Assembly: GCF_004193775.1 (NCBI RefSeq)
Contig: NC_041009.1
Span: 46,121,534 to 46,185,533 of the forward strand
Source: Glycine soja
Taxonomy: Eukaryota > Streptophyta > Magnoliopsida > Fabales > Fabaceae
DNA: 64,000 nucleotides
Direction of reading: 5' to 3'
Of this stretch, positions 11,527 to 24,705 are shown piece by piece. Position numbers and translations under genes: made by a program. The notes below the pieces were generated by a model. That model ran no database searches, was not told where the DNA came from, and saw nothing but the letters and a program-made list of their open reading frames with translations. Position 1 is the first letter of the stretch; each line of letters opens with the position of its first letter.

Positions 11527-14303
11527 TCTAGTCCTTCTCTTTCTGTTGTTTGTTGGTTTATGTGGTGAGTGCAAAATTTTATGTTCAAGTCCATAGTAAA
11601 GAAACACTTTAATGATATATTTTCCACATGACATTTGATAATTTTTAGTTATTTTACTTGTTGAGATAAATGAATTTTTTTAATAATTTTTAATGTTTTT
11701 TTTATAATGTTAACTTCAATCTTTTTATATTTTTTTCATTTTCATTCTTAATATATTTATTGATTTTTTTATTAATTTTTTAAATAAATTATGATATTAT
11801 TATTTTTTATTATTTTACATTTTTTAACAATTAATTTTATTAAACACTTCTAATTTAATTTTTTAATTTTTAATTAACTTTTTAACTTTCAACTAATTTT
11901 TAATTAATTTTATTCAACATAATTTAAATTTTGTGTTCCCATTCTTTAATATTTATTAAGCTAATTCATTGGTGTTTATCCGATTACTTAAATGGACCAT
12001 GCTTGTCACAAGATATAGTCATAATACTATTTTAAGAGACGTGAGAGCATGCGATGCCAATACTCAATTTGCAATTTGTTAATGTTAATTAGTTGTCGCC
12101 ATATCCATATCACATCACGCTATAAAAAAAATTTGTTGCAATGGTGTAAGTTGTTTTATGTTGATATGTGAAAAAATAATTTATTTAATAAAAGAATTTA
12201 TATTTGATTTTTTTTTACATAAAATTTCATTGAACGACCGTTATGTATTATGAGTGAGATTAATATCTCACTCCATAGGTTGGATATAATAGTCTCTAAT
12301 CTAAAAAAAAAATGTCACAAAAACGGATTATGATTCTATTTGGATATGTTTAAAAATACAGTTTCAGCTCTCATTCAATGATCCATGAAAGTTTGAAAAC
12401 TAATTATTTTTTAATATTATGATTTAGCTCATCTGTCTATGTAATTAAACAAATAAAGTTAATTATATTGTTTATGGAGAACGTGCTAGATGTTTGTCAG
12501 TATATTAATTGCTTTTTGGAATAATAGCGTTTGAATGATCTATTGGCTCTGTAATTTTAGGCTCATACTTCCGTTAACTATTTTTCTTAACAATTTGCAT
12601 TTGAACTTTGCAATTACAAAGTTTAAAGGGATAGAAAAGAATGAGTTTAAACAACTTGTTAACAAGATACAGTGAAATCTGATTCTCGACAAAGAAAAAA
12701 TGCTAACCTACATGAACATGAAAGAAGAGTGTCCAATCTTTTATGATCCAGCTGTTAAAGCAGTACCAGCAGGGAACTGCTATTCTCACTTCATTCTTTG
12801 TTTGGTTTTTGCAATTTGGTAACTTTAACAGTCAAAAGTATATGAAATGGAGCAATAGAACATATTAAAACTTTAAAGATAATTTTTTGAAAAAATATTA
12901 AATTGACAATCAATTTCTAAGAATAAAAAGAGCACTAATAGATATTATTTAAAAAACACAAATATAAGGTGTTGTCATCTTGGTCATCTTGCAATTAATT
13001 TCTAACAAAATATTTCCACTTGCTGCACAATCAATTTCTAAGAATAAAAAGAACGTCACCTTTTCATGTTGTCAAAGAGGAACAATAAAAATGGATGATT
13101 AATGTCTGATCGAATTAATCGGGATTACGTAAGAACAAAATTCAAGTTTACCGATTTGTTAAGATATCTCAATTATATATATCATTGTATTTTTACTTGA
13201 CACTCATCATTAATTAAAAATGGTTCATTATATGATGAAACATTGCAATTTAAGACTTTGTTGATGCTTCCATTTTTATGTAGTATAAGATTTGTAATTT
13301 TACCAATTAAAGTAAGTTTTTTCACTTTTAAGGTGTTTTTATTTTTATTTTTTTCTCCTTTTAATACTGTTATTTTCGAAATTGACTTCATTTAGTTATT
13401 TCTCTAGTTACACAAGAAGAAACTCTGATCGCAACATTATGGTTTTGAAGGGGAGTTCTAGTTCAAGCATTAATAGAAGTAAAATTATGTGGTTGAATTT
13501 CATACTACCTTACCCTGATCTTGATGGATAAAAGATACATCCTAGTTTGATTAAAATTTAATAAAAATTACAAAATAATGGATGAGACTCATTAAATAAA
13601 AAGTGATACCCATAAAATTTTATAAAATCTAATAAATTTTAACCAATGATAAAGTGTGTTAAAAAAATGTATTGTTAGCATTTTTTTTTTAACCATAGAG
13701 CATAATAAAACATTCCTATTGTCCTGTCCTCTAAAAAAAAAATAAGAAATTGAAGGGGAGTTATTTTAATTCAAACATCTCCTTTCCTTTTTGATTTGTC
13801 TACTTTCATTCTTTATTTTGAATGCAGTGATTAATCACATAAAATTTGTGTTTGTTCTTTTTATATTTATATTATTTATATTTTGATTTTTTATAATTTA
13901 TTACTAGTATAGTAATCAATTCTCTAAATTTATTACCCCCTCATACTAAATCTAATAATTTTTTATCTTATTATTAATCAAGAATTTCGTATATAGCTAG
14001 ACCGGCCTTCACAAATTGTAAATACTAATTTAGCCAAATCAGTTGGGTAGGAGCATCCCTTGGGTTGGGTTACAATCCTCCAAAATTATAAATTTGGCAT
14101 TGAGGGAAAAAAAAAAAAAAAAAAGAACTTCAATGTACGATTCTAGTTGACAAATTACAATTATGAATTTATGATTACATCGGTTTGTCCAACATGTTGT
14201 ACATACATAAAAATTCCTTTCCAGTGAAAAAGCCTATATAAATCTTAAATGGCTAGTGTAATATTACAAACAATTGCCTTCTTTGTTTAAGTTGACTTAG
14301 AGC
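11527..14303. other. AT-rich intergenic region
   Basis: Flank between the resistance-gene relic and the 3' end of the SKU5-like gene. It holds a MITE near 13545 and a short direct repeat (ATCAATTTCTAAGAATAAAA at about 12908 and 13028). No gene seen. Confidence 0.6.
13545..13700. repeat. MITE copy A (family also at 26388)
   Basis: An inverted-repeat element whose left end TTAAAATTTAATAAAAATTA is mirrored by AATAAATTTTAACCAATGAT on the right. The middle carries GATGAGACTCATT..GTGATACCCA. The same order of motifs recurs at 26388-26545, so this is a dispersed small transposon, not chance AT-richness. Confidence 0.5.
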
Positions 14304-17300
14304 TCAACACTCCACATACCAAAACAAACTTTCAAGTAATGCTAGAAATAGCATGAACAACAAAATTATAGAAGTACTGCAAAAAGGTGATCCCACAGAG
14401 AACTGGAATTTGTGAGACTGATCCCTGCAGAAGAGAAACAAGCACTGGTGTTACTATTGATAAGCTATAACTGAAATATAATACAGAGCAAATTACAGCA
14501 AAATTCCGAGTTTTTTCAAATTACACATAACCCCACCCTTTTTATTTTCCTACACTAACCTCCTTTAAGTTTGAAAACATTACACTAACCCTCCTTATAT
14601 GTTTGAAAACATTATACTGACACTCCATCAAATCTTACACTAACATCTCCTACTAGGGAGGTGAATGTAATAGTTTAAAAAGTAGAGTGTGCTTGTGTAA
14701 TTACAAGAAACCTTAGGGGGTGTTGCTGTAATTTACTCAATATTACAATAAAATCCTTTTTGTTCATTTAAAGCAAAAATCTTGAGGAAGAATTGAGAAT
14801 TTCATTTTGTATTAGCTCAAGTATTTTGCTATTGCAATCTTGTTTATGTATGGTAGACATGCTAATTACTTATAATTTGTGAAACAGCTAAAGTTGATTT
14901 CTTTAAAAGGAAATCTTACTTTTGAAGGGAAGAAAGTAAGCCACAGAAAATTGCATTGTCAGGCAAAGTATTTTCATTGTTGTCTTTCTCTGGGTTTACA
15001 ACATGCACATAAACTTCTTGGCCCAGATACCACGAGTTGAGGTTCTCTGCACGAAGGTTCCAAATACCGGCGTTGTCAAGAGATACCAAAATGGCTGTCC
15101 AAGCACCAGGAAAGACCTGCAGACAGGGTAAAGAAAAGTTATTGTAGAGCATATACACTCCTTTTTTTGGTCATGAAAAGCTATTCTTGCATACAAATCA
15201 AATTCATGTTTCATTTTACTTGCAATTACATGTCCTTTCAAGTTGGAACAACTAACAAGAAAGTGCTTCATATCATGTATAGAAAAAGTGTTTTGGTATA
15301 TTGGATGCAAAGCTTCTACAAAGAGAGGCCAAGAAAAAGCCAGCACAGTAGATTATTTTTAAATAGAAAATAAAGAAATCCAAGACATTTTAAATATTCA
15401 TGGGGTTTAAAAGGGAATTCTTATTAATGATTCCAGATCCATGAGAAGCTAAAAGATGAAGTAATGTGGTCAAATCAAAAGGAAAACTATAAATTTTAGA
15501 GTAGCAAACAGAATTGAAGCATTTCTTGGTTGAATCTGTGAAACAACCTCTATTCCTAATCGTATGTCCCCTTTCTTGTTATGTATGAAAATGGTTCATT
15601 CCAGCATAGCTGCCTCATAATTTCCTATGCAAATGTATGGAGTAAGAGATTATGCTGTGGCCAAGGAAGTAAGACATACCTGTGTAGTGCAGCGAGCCAC
15701 ACCATCCCACTTATTATAAGTACTTCTGCTATTTTCTGTCCATACTCCAAAATCCATGCTACAGTTCAAACGAGAAATTCATTCACTCTTTAAGTTTAGT
15801 GTAACATTGATAAAAACAAAAAATGGTAAATTGAAATTTTAAAGCTAAAATCTCACCCAACAACAAAGAATGCATAGCCATCCAAATGGTAGCTCTGGAC
15901 TGTGGTGTCATTGTTTTGAAAGATTATTTCCATAAAACCTCTGTAAGTTCCATTAATCAGAGAAGTATCAACTTTTGGGGGTCTGTTCATCAATCTATTT
16001 GGAAAATCAATCTTGTACACCCCTAGAATGTTAAATTGTTGCACAAGCTTCAGGGGTGTTGGAGGTGGTAAATATGATATACCATTAAGGGTAGTTCGCC
16101 ATTTTCCATTTATAAGCTCTGGAGGTCTATTAAGAATAACATATACATCTGTCACAGTAATATCACCATATTTGAAGGAACCCTGTGGATTTGGACGTGC
16201 AGCACCAGCAGACACATTCCACCTAAAAGAATCATTATCAAATGAGATTTTGAACATTCAGGATTTTATGATATCAAAATACTTTATATCTAACCATGAA
16301 ATCTAAGGTGTGATCAAAGGGCACCAAGTCTATTAAATTAACAGCTTTCTTTGGTTTGGTATTGTCCCCCTAAACCCCAATGCCATAAAACATATTGTAA
16401 TAACCTAGGGACTTGCTTGACTATATAGATCCAACATCCAAGACTAAAATCAGCTTTTTAATGTATCAAAGCAAAAGTTTCCAAAAGGAGACAAAGTACC
16501 AAATTATAACCTTATTGATCTTGCTTGATTTATCGAAAATGAAGGATCGTCTTCACCCAAAAGACTGGGAAGAGGGCCTGAAGCAGGTCCCTGAGAATTG
16601 GAGTAGTGCAAAATGGCAACTCCAGTAGCACCAGCCCACGATGAATTAACAAACCGAGGACTGGCAACAATATAGTAATCAGTGCTGGCATTTTGATCCA
16701 TTGTAACCAAAAATGAATATGACTGACCCACATGAATATCCATGTTTGTGTAGTTTTGCTGAACTGTGTATGATCCTTCAGTCTCCACCAGAAGCAAGTT
16801 GTGATTTTGTATCCTAAAATTCAAGCTTGCTGAGATACCAACATTGTGAACACGCAGGCGATATGTTTTCCCTATTTCAGACAGAATGATAAACAGTTGG
16901 TAATACATGAGTACTTCAAAAGTCAAGTTGCTCTCAAATCCAAACCACTTAGAAAAATAGATGTCTAGACTTAAAAACATTAAAGTATCTGCAAATTCTA
17001 TTTTGCGGGGGTTAAAAGTGGTTGATAGAATTAAATGTCCCGTTTATTTTTTGGGGGAAATCTTAGAATGTTGCTGTTGAAAATCAGAAATAATCAGAAT
17101 ATTATGTTCTGATTTCAACAGTTGCATAATAAATGCCCCAATATAGAAGAACAACATAATCCAAGAAAGAATTGGGAAGATATCAACTCTGATATTGGTA
17201 GCAAGACATACTTCTAGAATTAGAACATAAAAAAAAATAGTTTCAAGACCACTTGATCAGATGATCATGAAATTATGTACAAGCCCATACACTAAAGGTA

Positions 17301-17766
17301 TAAAGGATCACAGAACAATTTGCCCAAGTCAAGCAGACAAGAGTTTGCTCTGTGTAATGTATAAGGTGTTTAATACTCTATATCTGGATCAAGGAGTTTG
17401 AATTTTGAATTGTCGAGTTGGACCCAAATTCGGGCTTTCATAATTATCTAGAGTTTCTAATTTCCAAATTTTGAATTGTAATTTATATCAAGATATGTAA
17501 AAAATATCACATCTGATTTTAATATGAAACTAGGAAAGTCTTTCCGGATGGAAAGCAAATCTTGTAGGCTATAAATACTTGTATCGGAGAATTGTTAAGG
17601 AATGAGATTCAGACGTTGATGGAGTTATAGAGATAGTGGTGTGGTCATTGTGTGATGTAAATAAATACTTGCATTATTTATCCTTAAAAACTTTATCATC
17701 TTATCTTATATAAGATAAAATTTGTCTATTTCAAGTCCAAATTTTTTTCCGCTATCAGTGACAAGT

Positions 17767-17816
<50 letters not shown>

Positions 17817-20732
17817 CAGCAGACTTCTGGAAAATAGAAGTTCTAATGAGAAGGCAGATTGTTGCCATAAATGTCAGGTACTTCTCCCATGCTTATAAAC
17901 CAAGAAAAACAAAAACATGTATTGCCTATATTCTTACCTGGTTCCACATTTATTATTCGGTAAGAAATGCCGTTTGGGACAAGATTTTCATCGTAGCGAT
18001 AAGGACCTAGTCCATTAATAAGCACACCATCAGGGACTCCAAGGTCAATCCCATCTTCAACATCTTTCCTGAGTTCCTGTTTCCCCATATGAAATAGTCA
18101 AAACTCCATAAATAAAAAATAAAAATTACAAAAGTAAGTCATAAAAAGAAATAACACCTTATGACTCCTGGTGTACCAATCACTCAAAAATATGGTAATA
18201 TCTCCATCTGGTAATCCAAAAGGAACAGGAATAACTGGTCGGTTATTTATGATGATTCCTCCATATCCTCCTGCAGCCCTCTGGAAATTTAGGGAAGGGA
18301 AGTAGAAAAAACTCCCTATCTGATCTTTAACTTGAAACTCATATGTCCAATTCCAACCTGCTGGAATTGGACAATTAGTTCCTGAAACTCCATCCTGCCA
18401 AGAGTTTTTCCTATGTTGTATACCATTCCTGCAATTAACTACGCAACATAATCATTACCATCATTATTACTAGTTACATCGTTATTCTTGACTAAACACA
18501 ATTGTGTTACCATGTTAGAAGTAATGGTTCATCAAGATTATTCTTGACATTGACAACTACATTCCAGTTTGTGGTGACATTCAGAGTTGGTCCTGGAAAT
18601 TGTCCATTGATCCCAATTACCTGAAATAGAAATTTGTCACAAATAGAGGGTGGGTGAGAAACAGTATCAGAACTCATTCATAGGTGAGTATGAAGCAAAC
18701 ATGTAAACACCAAAAGTTGTAGATGATATTAAAAATACAGAAATAAACCACTATTTTACATGCACAAATCGGATAAAATTGAATTAATTAAACTTAGTGC
18801 ACTTACACAATACATAAGATAAATCAATAAACAAATTCAATGTGAGACAACTAGAATAGAATGTTAAATGTTCAAACATATCTTGAAGTGAACAGGTTTC
18901 TCCTGAGACTTTGGAGAGTTATCATCACTTTTCACTTGGGATCTGAGTGCAGAAAACAGTGTAAGAAACTAGGGGTTAGACAAAATGGGCTATGTTGCTA
19001 GTTTGTAACATACCTAAAGCATGAAAATGTTCTGGGCCAGCTTCTTAGTTTAATGAATTTTGGGGGTAATTGATAAGCTAACATTATTGTGCTAGTTCAC
19101 ATCACATCCATATAAGTTCTTTCCTAATGATGCTAAAGTATTTACTTCCCTTTCTTAAGTAGAGAAAGGGGAGTCTTCCTTTTGTTTTTCACTCAAAATT
19201 GAATTGAATGGTGGTATGGTTATAACTAGTTTAGTGACATTATGAAGCCATTTGAAACCATGGAAACCTGGCATGTGAATAACTGTTGGGAGAAGGTTAA
19301 AGAAATAAAATATGGGTGTGGAGGGGATACCATGTAAACAAGGTGAAGGTTTGCACATGTTAAAGTTTTTATGGATCATTATGTCATTAAAAAATTAAAT
19401 TAAAGACATCATGGTATGTGTGTTAGAAACTTAGAATCTTCAACCCACTAGAGTCGGCCAAGTGGTGGAGGGATTTGGATAGTTAGCATGACATCTTGGG
19501 TTCAAATCTCATTGTACACCACCAAACAAAAAAAAAAAAAAGAGTTAGGAATCCTCATTGAAGCTGAATTAGGTCAGGGAGAGACAAAAAAACCAAAGAG
19601 ACACTTTCATGGACATAACAAGGAACCATACTTGTGGGCTGAAAACCGAATCTTGACCTAAAAGCTTAAAGCATTAGGTCCAAGTGCCATTCATTTTATA
19701 TGATAATCACTTAATTCATTTTATATGATAATTCACTCAAGTCATATCTTAGGATTGCACACAAAGCAACCAGCTCCCACTAATCACTATAAATAAAGGG
19801 TTTGGCCTGTTTGGCACACATCTTTCCTAGTGAAGAACTTTAACGTGAGCGTCGAAGTGTTTTTCCTTTCTAGAGTTGGACCTTAAGTATAGGACAGAAC
19901 AGGAGAATATGACAATATATGATGATAACTTTACAGGGAGGCACTGAATGAAAATCAACTCAGCCCCTAAAGGAAACCCAAAAGTACTAAAATATGTTAT
20001 ATTGATAAAGATTTGGCATCTTATAACTTCTTAATAACATGTTCGAAGATGAGACTCAGCTAATTTTAGATGCTTAGTGGAGAAAAAGGTAAAAATCAGA
20101 TGCCATATAAACTATTCACCACAAATACCAACATGCACGAAAGAAGGTTAAATCCAACACTAAATGCCAAATATTTAAGATACCAAAAATTGGTGTTGAT
20201 AATGTACTCTCCTCATCCGTTTGAGATTTATAATAATCAACAGTTAATTCAGAATTAACTATTAAGTAAATACTACTGTAACAGAATACTTATATGACAT
20301 TTTACCATTTTAACAAAAACTCAGGTACAAACAAATACTAGTATTTCTTGCTGAAAACAGAATTACCATCACTGAATTATCAATCAAAACAGTCACGAAA
20401 ACAGAACTTCAGATCCCAACACAAGCATTACCCCAACTCATAACCAAAAAGCACATCGAATTTGGCATTTTGCAAACACATAATGTTTCAAGTTTTTCAG
20501 CAACTCTTGGTCTTTAACTGCATCCCATACGAAAGAGAAAAAAAATAAAGCCACACTAAAGAATTGCCAAAGATAAGGGGGAAAAAACCTTCTGTTTAAC
20601 TCCAAGTGGGGAGGCTGAGGTGTAGGACACGGTCCAATCATAGAAAACATAAGGGTCACCTGCAAAAGTAACATGTAAGAAGAAGCATAGTAGAAGCGTT
20701 GTGAAGAACCAAGAAGAAGGCAATGACGGCAT
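14304..20732 (-). CDS. SKU5: SKU5-type multicopper-oxidase-like glycoprotein, probably GPI-anchored
   Basis: Nine exons: 20732-20589, 18620-18511, 18428-18158, 18076-17938, 16871-16511, 16222-15857, 15758-15680, 15116-14920 and 14424-14304. All phases agree; 1788 nt, 595 aa, the usual family length. Residues 1-24 are a signal peptide ending before GDPYVFYDW. Three cupredoxin domains follow, with family motifs NCPIPAGWNWTYEFQVKDQ and NVGISASLNFRIQ. Copper ligands are lost: HWHG is replaced by LTWNG, the HLHG region reads YHLDG, and the terminal HCHIE motif is absent, as in SKU5/SKS proteins. The last exon ends in a hydrophobic tail (SIILLFMLFLALL), fitting a GPI signal. Known relatives act at the plasma membrane and cell wall in directional growth. 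N-glycosylation sequons are many. The 5' leader has a CT repeat; introns hold a MITE, a SINE and a TG/TA microsatellite. Confidence 0.95.
14486..14739. repeat. MULE-type MITE in last intron of the SKU5-like gene
   Basis: The left end GCAAATTACAGCAAAATTCC and the reverse complement of the right end (GTAAATTACAGCAACACCCC) match, and both are followed about 20 bp later by an AATTACACA block. The body repeats TTACACTAAC units. About 254 bp, no ORF. Confidence 0.55.
17768..17813. repeat. TG/TA microsatellite in SKU5-like intron 4
   Basis: A short (GT)n run passes directly into about 17 TA units. Likely length-polymorphic; no coding effect, since it lies between exons 4 and 5. Confidence 0.9.
19441..19541 (+). 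mobile_element. tRNA-derived SINE in SKU5-like intron 1
   Basis: Contains a box-A-like CGGCCAAGTGG (19455-19465) and a box-B GGTTCAAATCT (19499-19509) about 34 bp apart, as in tRNA-promoter SINEs, and ends in about 15 A. Flanks CTTAGAATCTTC (left) and GTTAGGAATCCTC (right of the A-tail) look like a decayed target duplication. It lacks a cloverleaf, so it is not a functional tRNA gene. Confidence 0.6.
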
Positions 20733-20788
20733 CGTGTTTCTCAGTGAATCTATCTGTCTCTTTTGAGTATATCTCTTCTCAAGCTCAG

Positions 20789-20791
<3 letters not shown>

Positions 20792-20822
<31 letters not shown>
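20792..20822. repeat. GA/CT microsatellite in the 5' leader of the SKU5-like gene
   Basis: About 15 GA units, read as CT on the transcribed strand, 60-90 bp upstream of the ATG. CT-rich leaders are frequent in plant genes and may influence transcription. Confidence 0.85.
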
Positions 20823-20824
<2 letters not shown>

Positions 20825-20960
20825 ACTTCTGAAGTGAATGAAATTGCCAATTCTGTGCATCAATCACATGAGAGAAAGAGGACACTTTCTGACTAGTGTG
20901 TCCCGTAGTGGCCCCCCTATGTTTTACTTTTGTGGACTTAACAGCTTCTACTATTGCCAT

Positions 20961-22282
20961 CTTCTGACAATTTATTTTGAGCTTTTACTTTTTTAATATT
21001 TTATTAATTAAATAAATTATATTATATTTTTCCCTACCTAAACGTTTTTTTAAAATTATATTTATGGGTGAGTTTTTTTTTATACGTAGTGATAAAAAAA
21101 ATATTATGAGATAATTTATAATAATTCATACCATAGACAATCAATTAGATTAAACTTTATTGGCTTAAAAGAAGTAATTTTAAAATAAGAATTTTTTTTA
21201 AAAAAATATTTTGTTAATGATCAGATAAGATTTGTTTCTAAAAAAAATAAAAACTATTTATTTTTAAAAATAATTTAGACAAATACATCAGAAAAAATTA
21301 TTAAAAAATATTTTTCAAGAAAATAAATTTAAACCAACTTACCCATAATTATAACTTAAATTAGAAATATTTTTCTAACAATTAGTTTGTGTTTTTTTTT
21401 CTTTACATATGAGAAAAAGAAAGAATGAAAATTTTAAATTTTAATAAAAAAAATCGGGGAATATTTTTAAATAAAAAATTCTACTACAGTAAGACATTAT
21501 TGGAAAAAATATGGTTTTATTCCTTATTTTTTTGAAATCTTATTTTTAATCTTCAAGTTTGATATCATCTAATTTGGTGTATGTTTTTTGCATAAAACTT
21601 GTTTTTAGTTTTTTTCACAAAATTCCCATAAACAGTGTTAACTTTTGTCTTACATGTTAAATAAAGTGTGGTTTTTTAAGAAAATTGATTAAAATGATGT
21701 GAAAAATTATTTTTCTTAAAAAAGTTATTAATATATATCTCATACACATCAAATCATAACTTTTAAGGACTTCATTTTTTGCCTTTATCTTCATTTTATT
21801 CTTTAACAATTATTGTAAATTTGTTCGTCAATGTTCTTCAACAATTTTTTTAGAAGGTATGAAGACTTGGTGGCGATTTATTCGACTGTTTTTATGTTTT
21901 TATTGAAAACATTTTCTTTGAAAATATCTTTATTAATATATCTAAAACTCAAAACAATAAATCTTTGTTTTTAGTCTTTTTTTTGAAGAAGTGAAAACAC
22001 ATTGATATACCTTAGAGTGTTTTCTCATTGATATGTTTTCTAAATCTTAAAAATTTGAAAATAACAAATATTTTCAGAAAATGAAAATAAAAATAAACAC
22101 TCAAAACAAACACTACTTAAATTAAATAATATGAAACTACAAGAACTAAAAGTAAGATTTTATATGGATTAAAAACTTACTTTTCCCAATACTATTTTAG
22201 TTAGAGAGACAAAAAAAAAAAAAAAAGACATCAAACTAGACAATTTTAATAAATGATTATTTTAAAATGCCTAAATGACACA
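20961..22282. other. AT-rich intergenic spacer
   Basis: Upstream flank of the SKU5-like gene. Strongly AT-rich; no ORF or repeat that I can define. Confidence 0.6.
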
Positions 22283-23290
22283 TTTAGTTCTTTGTCCTAT
22301 TTTCTTGGTTTAATTTGGTCATTTATCTTTTAGAAAGTTAATTTTTATTTTTTATCTTTTTAAATTGATTCAAAATGGTTCTTTCATCATCTAAAGTTAA
22401 CACGGTTAATGTAATAAAAATATTTATAGCTAAAAATCGACACAAAATGTGATTTTTTTTGCTTCATCTGCCTCCTTCTCTTCTTCTTCCTTTTCTTTCC
22501 TCCTTTTTCTCCTTCTTCCTTTGCAAACCCAATAACCTAATAGTATTTATTCTTACTCTTAAATCTCAAAACTTTATGATCCACCACATGTCATCTATTG
22601 CAAATTCAAAATCATATCATTTCTCACGACGGTGGTGATAGTGATCATGACTTTATATGTGGAGACTCCTCACCCCTGATGGCGTCGACGAAGGAAGGAA
22701 CGACTCTATCAGGGATAGTATCTCGAACCTTCCGTGAAGTGTGACCACAACACTCATCGATGATAGCTTCTATAGGCTCACATTTGTGATCATTTCGTTG
22801 TTGTTGAGGATACAGATCTTGCACTAGCACTGGTGTGTAGTTGGCAACAATTTCAAAGATGTTGCAGTCACTACCAACTTTGAGGATTTGGGCATGGGGC
22901 GTGTTTGTGCTCTCCCGTGTTATGATCACCAGCGACTTCAGTTTCGGCCTCTTCTTAGACCCCTCTATAGGTTGTCGTCCCACCACGTGAAGGTATAGTA
23001 CTAATACTAGGAAGGAGTTAGGGTTTTGGGATTAAAAATTTGAGGGAAGATTTTGGTCTGCGTAGGTAGAAAAAGAGGAAAGAAGAAGCAAATATGATAA
23101 GTACATTTTTAACGGTTTTTAGTTTCCAATATTTGTAATTATTAATCATGTCAATTTTCATGGATAGAATGATTGCTTTGAACATATTTTTTTTAAAAAA
23201 ATGATCAAATGAATTTAAAAAAAAAATAAAAAATCAAATTAAATCAAATAAATAAGATAAAAGATCAAAGAGATTATTTAATCTTTTAAA
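22283..23290. mobile_element. Mutator-like non-autonomous element with internal ORF
   Basis: Left arm (TCTTTGTCCTATTTTC, then GGTTTAATTTGG and TTTTTAAATTGATTCAAAAT) and the reverse complement of the right arm (TCTTTGATCTTTTATC, then GATTTAATTTG and TTTAAATTCATTTGATC) run in parallel for over 100 bp, like long MULE terminal inverted repeats. The interior is less AT-rich and holds a minus-strand ORF at 22986-22645 (113 codons) that I do not recognise; it could be captured host sequence. No transposase seen. Confidence 0.45.
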
Positions 23291-23738
23291 ATTTAAAGTT
23301 TATTTGGTAAATATGTTTATCTTATGTTAAGAAAATAAGTAACAAAAGTGTACTACTTAGTATTATCACTCAATCATAATTTATTATATGATAAATTTGT
23401 TGATCAATAATTATCTTAAAAAATATATAAAAATATTTTTAATTAATTAACTATATAAACACTTTTATACTGGTAATAGTTATTTACTTATTTATTAAAC
23501 TCTTACAAAAATATACAAATGAGCGAGAATAATTTTTGTTTCTAATATTTATATCTTTTAAAAGAGTCGATAGAACTCAATGTACAAACTCATATTAACT
23601 GTTTGATAAAAATTAAATTAAGCTTTGTATTTTTTTTTTCCTTGCTTAAACTCTTGAACGAAATAATTTGTTACAATTTCGGTTTAACAGAAGGAGTTAA
23701 TCTTCCATACGCGCGACCTCCGGTGTTGTTTGTGCCAA

Positions 23739-23798
23739 CAGTCGCGCGTAACCAGTCACAGTCGCGCGTGACCGGTCACAGTGGCGCACCTCGAGTCA
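23739..23798. repeat. CpG-rich 20-bp tandem repeat (three units)
   Basis: Units at 23739, 23759 and 23779, each 20 bp, of the form CAGTCGCGCGTGACCGGTCA with a few changes; a decayed fourth start follows at 23799. It lies in the probable promoter or first leader exon of the 96-aa protein gene, inside a GC-rich island in otherwise AT-rich DNA. Confidence 0.85.
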
Positions 23799-24225
23799 CA
23801 TCCGGTCACCGACGTGCTGTATCCTCGACTCGCCTCATCATCACCCTCGTTGCGCGCCTCACCGTCGTGTTGCATCTCTTTTCACTTCGTTTTTACTGCT
23901 TCTTCTTAATACGTGAAGCAACTCCTCCGTAATTTCTGTAAGTTCAGTAACAACGTTTTTTTTTTTTTATTTGTACACCATGTCTTTGTGCTATTTCCAC
24001 CACTGAATGGCTTGTTCCAATTCTAGACTAGGATTTTCTTTTAATTAGAGGTGCGCATTTTGTGAAAATTCAAATCATTAATCCCTCATTTGAGTTGAAA
24101 AAGGTTGCACTTATTGTTCTGAATGTTATGGCTTCTATATGCATTATCGATTCTAGATAGAGCTTTTGTCCACCTTGTGTTTGTGCTATTGCCACCACTG
24201 ACTGTTACTATTTAAAAGGAAAATG

Positions 24226-24277
24226 AAGTTGAGAGGGAGAGGGGAGGAGGGAAGGGGGGAGGGGGATGAGAGAGATG
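24226..24277. other. Polypurine G-rich tract
   Basis: About 50 nt almost purely A/G with several runs of four or more G (AGGGAAGGGGGGAGGGGG). Placed in the likely 5' leader intron of the next gene. Could form a G-quadruplex or triplex on the plus strand. Confidence 0.8.
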
Positions 24278-24705
24278 TTTGAATCTATAGATTATACATC
24301 AACTTCCATATATATCACTGGTTTTTTTTTTATTTCTTTTCCTTATTCTAACTAAACTATTAGTGTCAAATAAATTAATTGTAGATTATATATATGATAT
24401 ATGATTTGTCTGATTGTAGGCCAAAAGTCATGACTTTCTATAACGTGACTTACTAGAACGTCCGCACAACTGATCTAAAAAGTCATTTTTAACCATTCTA
24501 AAAAGTCTTTTTTGTAGTAGTAAGAAGATTTCTTTAATTGAAAGGGAAAGTAACTAAACCTTGTTTATTGAAGAAAAAAACATGTTTGAAATACCAAGGG
24601 TTCTGCAGTCTTGTTTTCAATTGAAGGTAGTAACGCAGTCTTCTTTCTGTTTCTCTTTCAGGTTCTTGAATACCCATTGAGGGTGCTGAAGGGGAAGTTA
24701 TTGAA

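Noticed and set aside
19455..19509. tRNA gene
   Set aside because: Box A and box B only; no cloverleaf arms or acceptor stem, and an A-tail follows, so it is called a SINE.
23603..23932. 109-codon plus-strand open frame over the CpG-rich repeat
   Set aside because: Built from a 20-bp repeat not divisible by three; more likely promoter or leader of the downstream gene.
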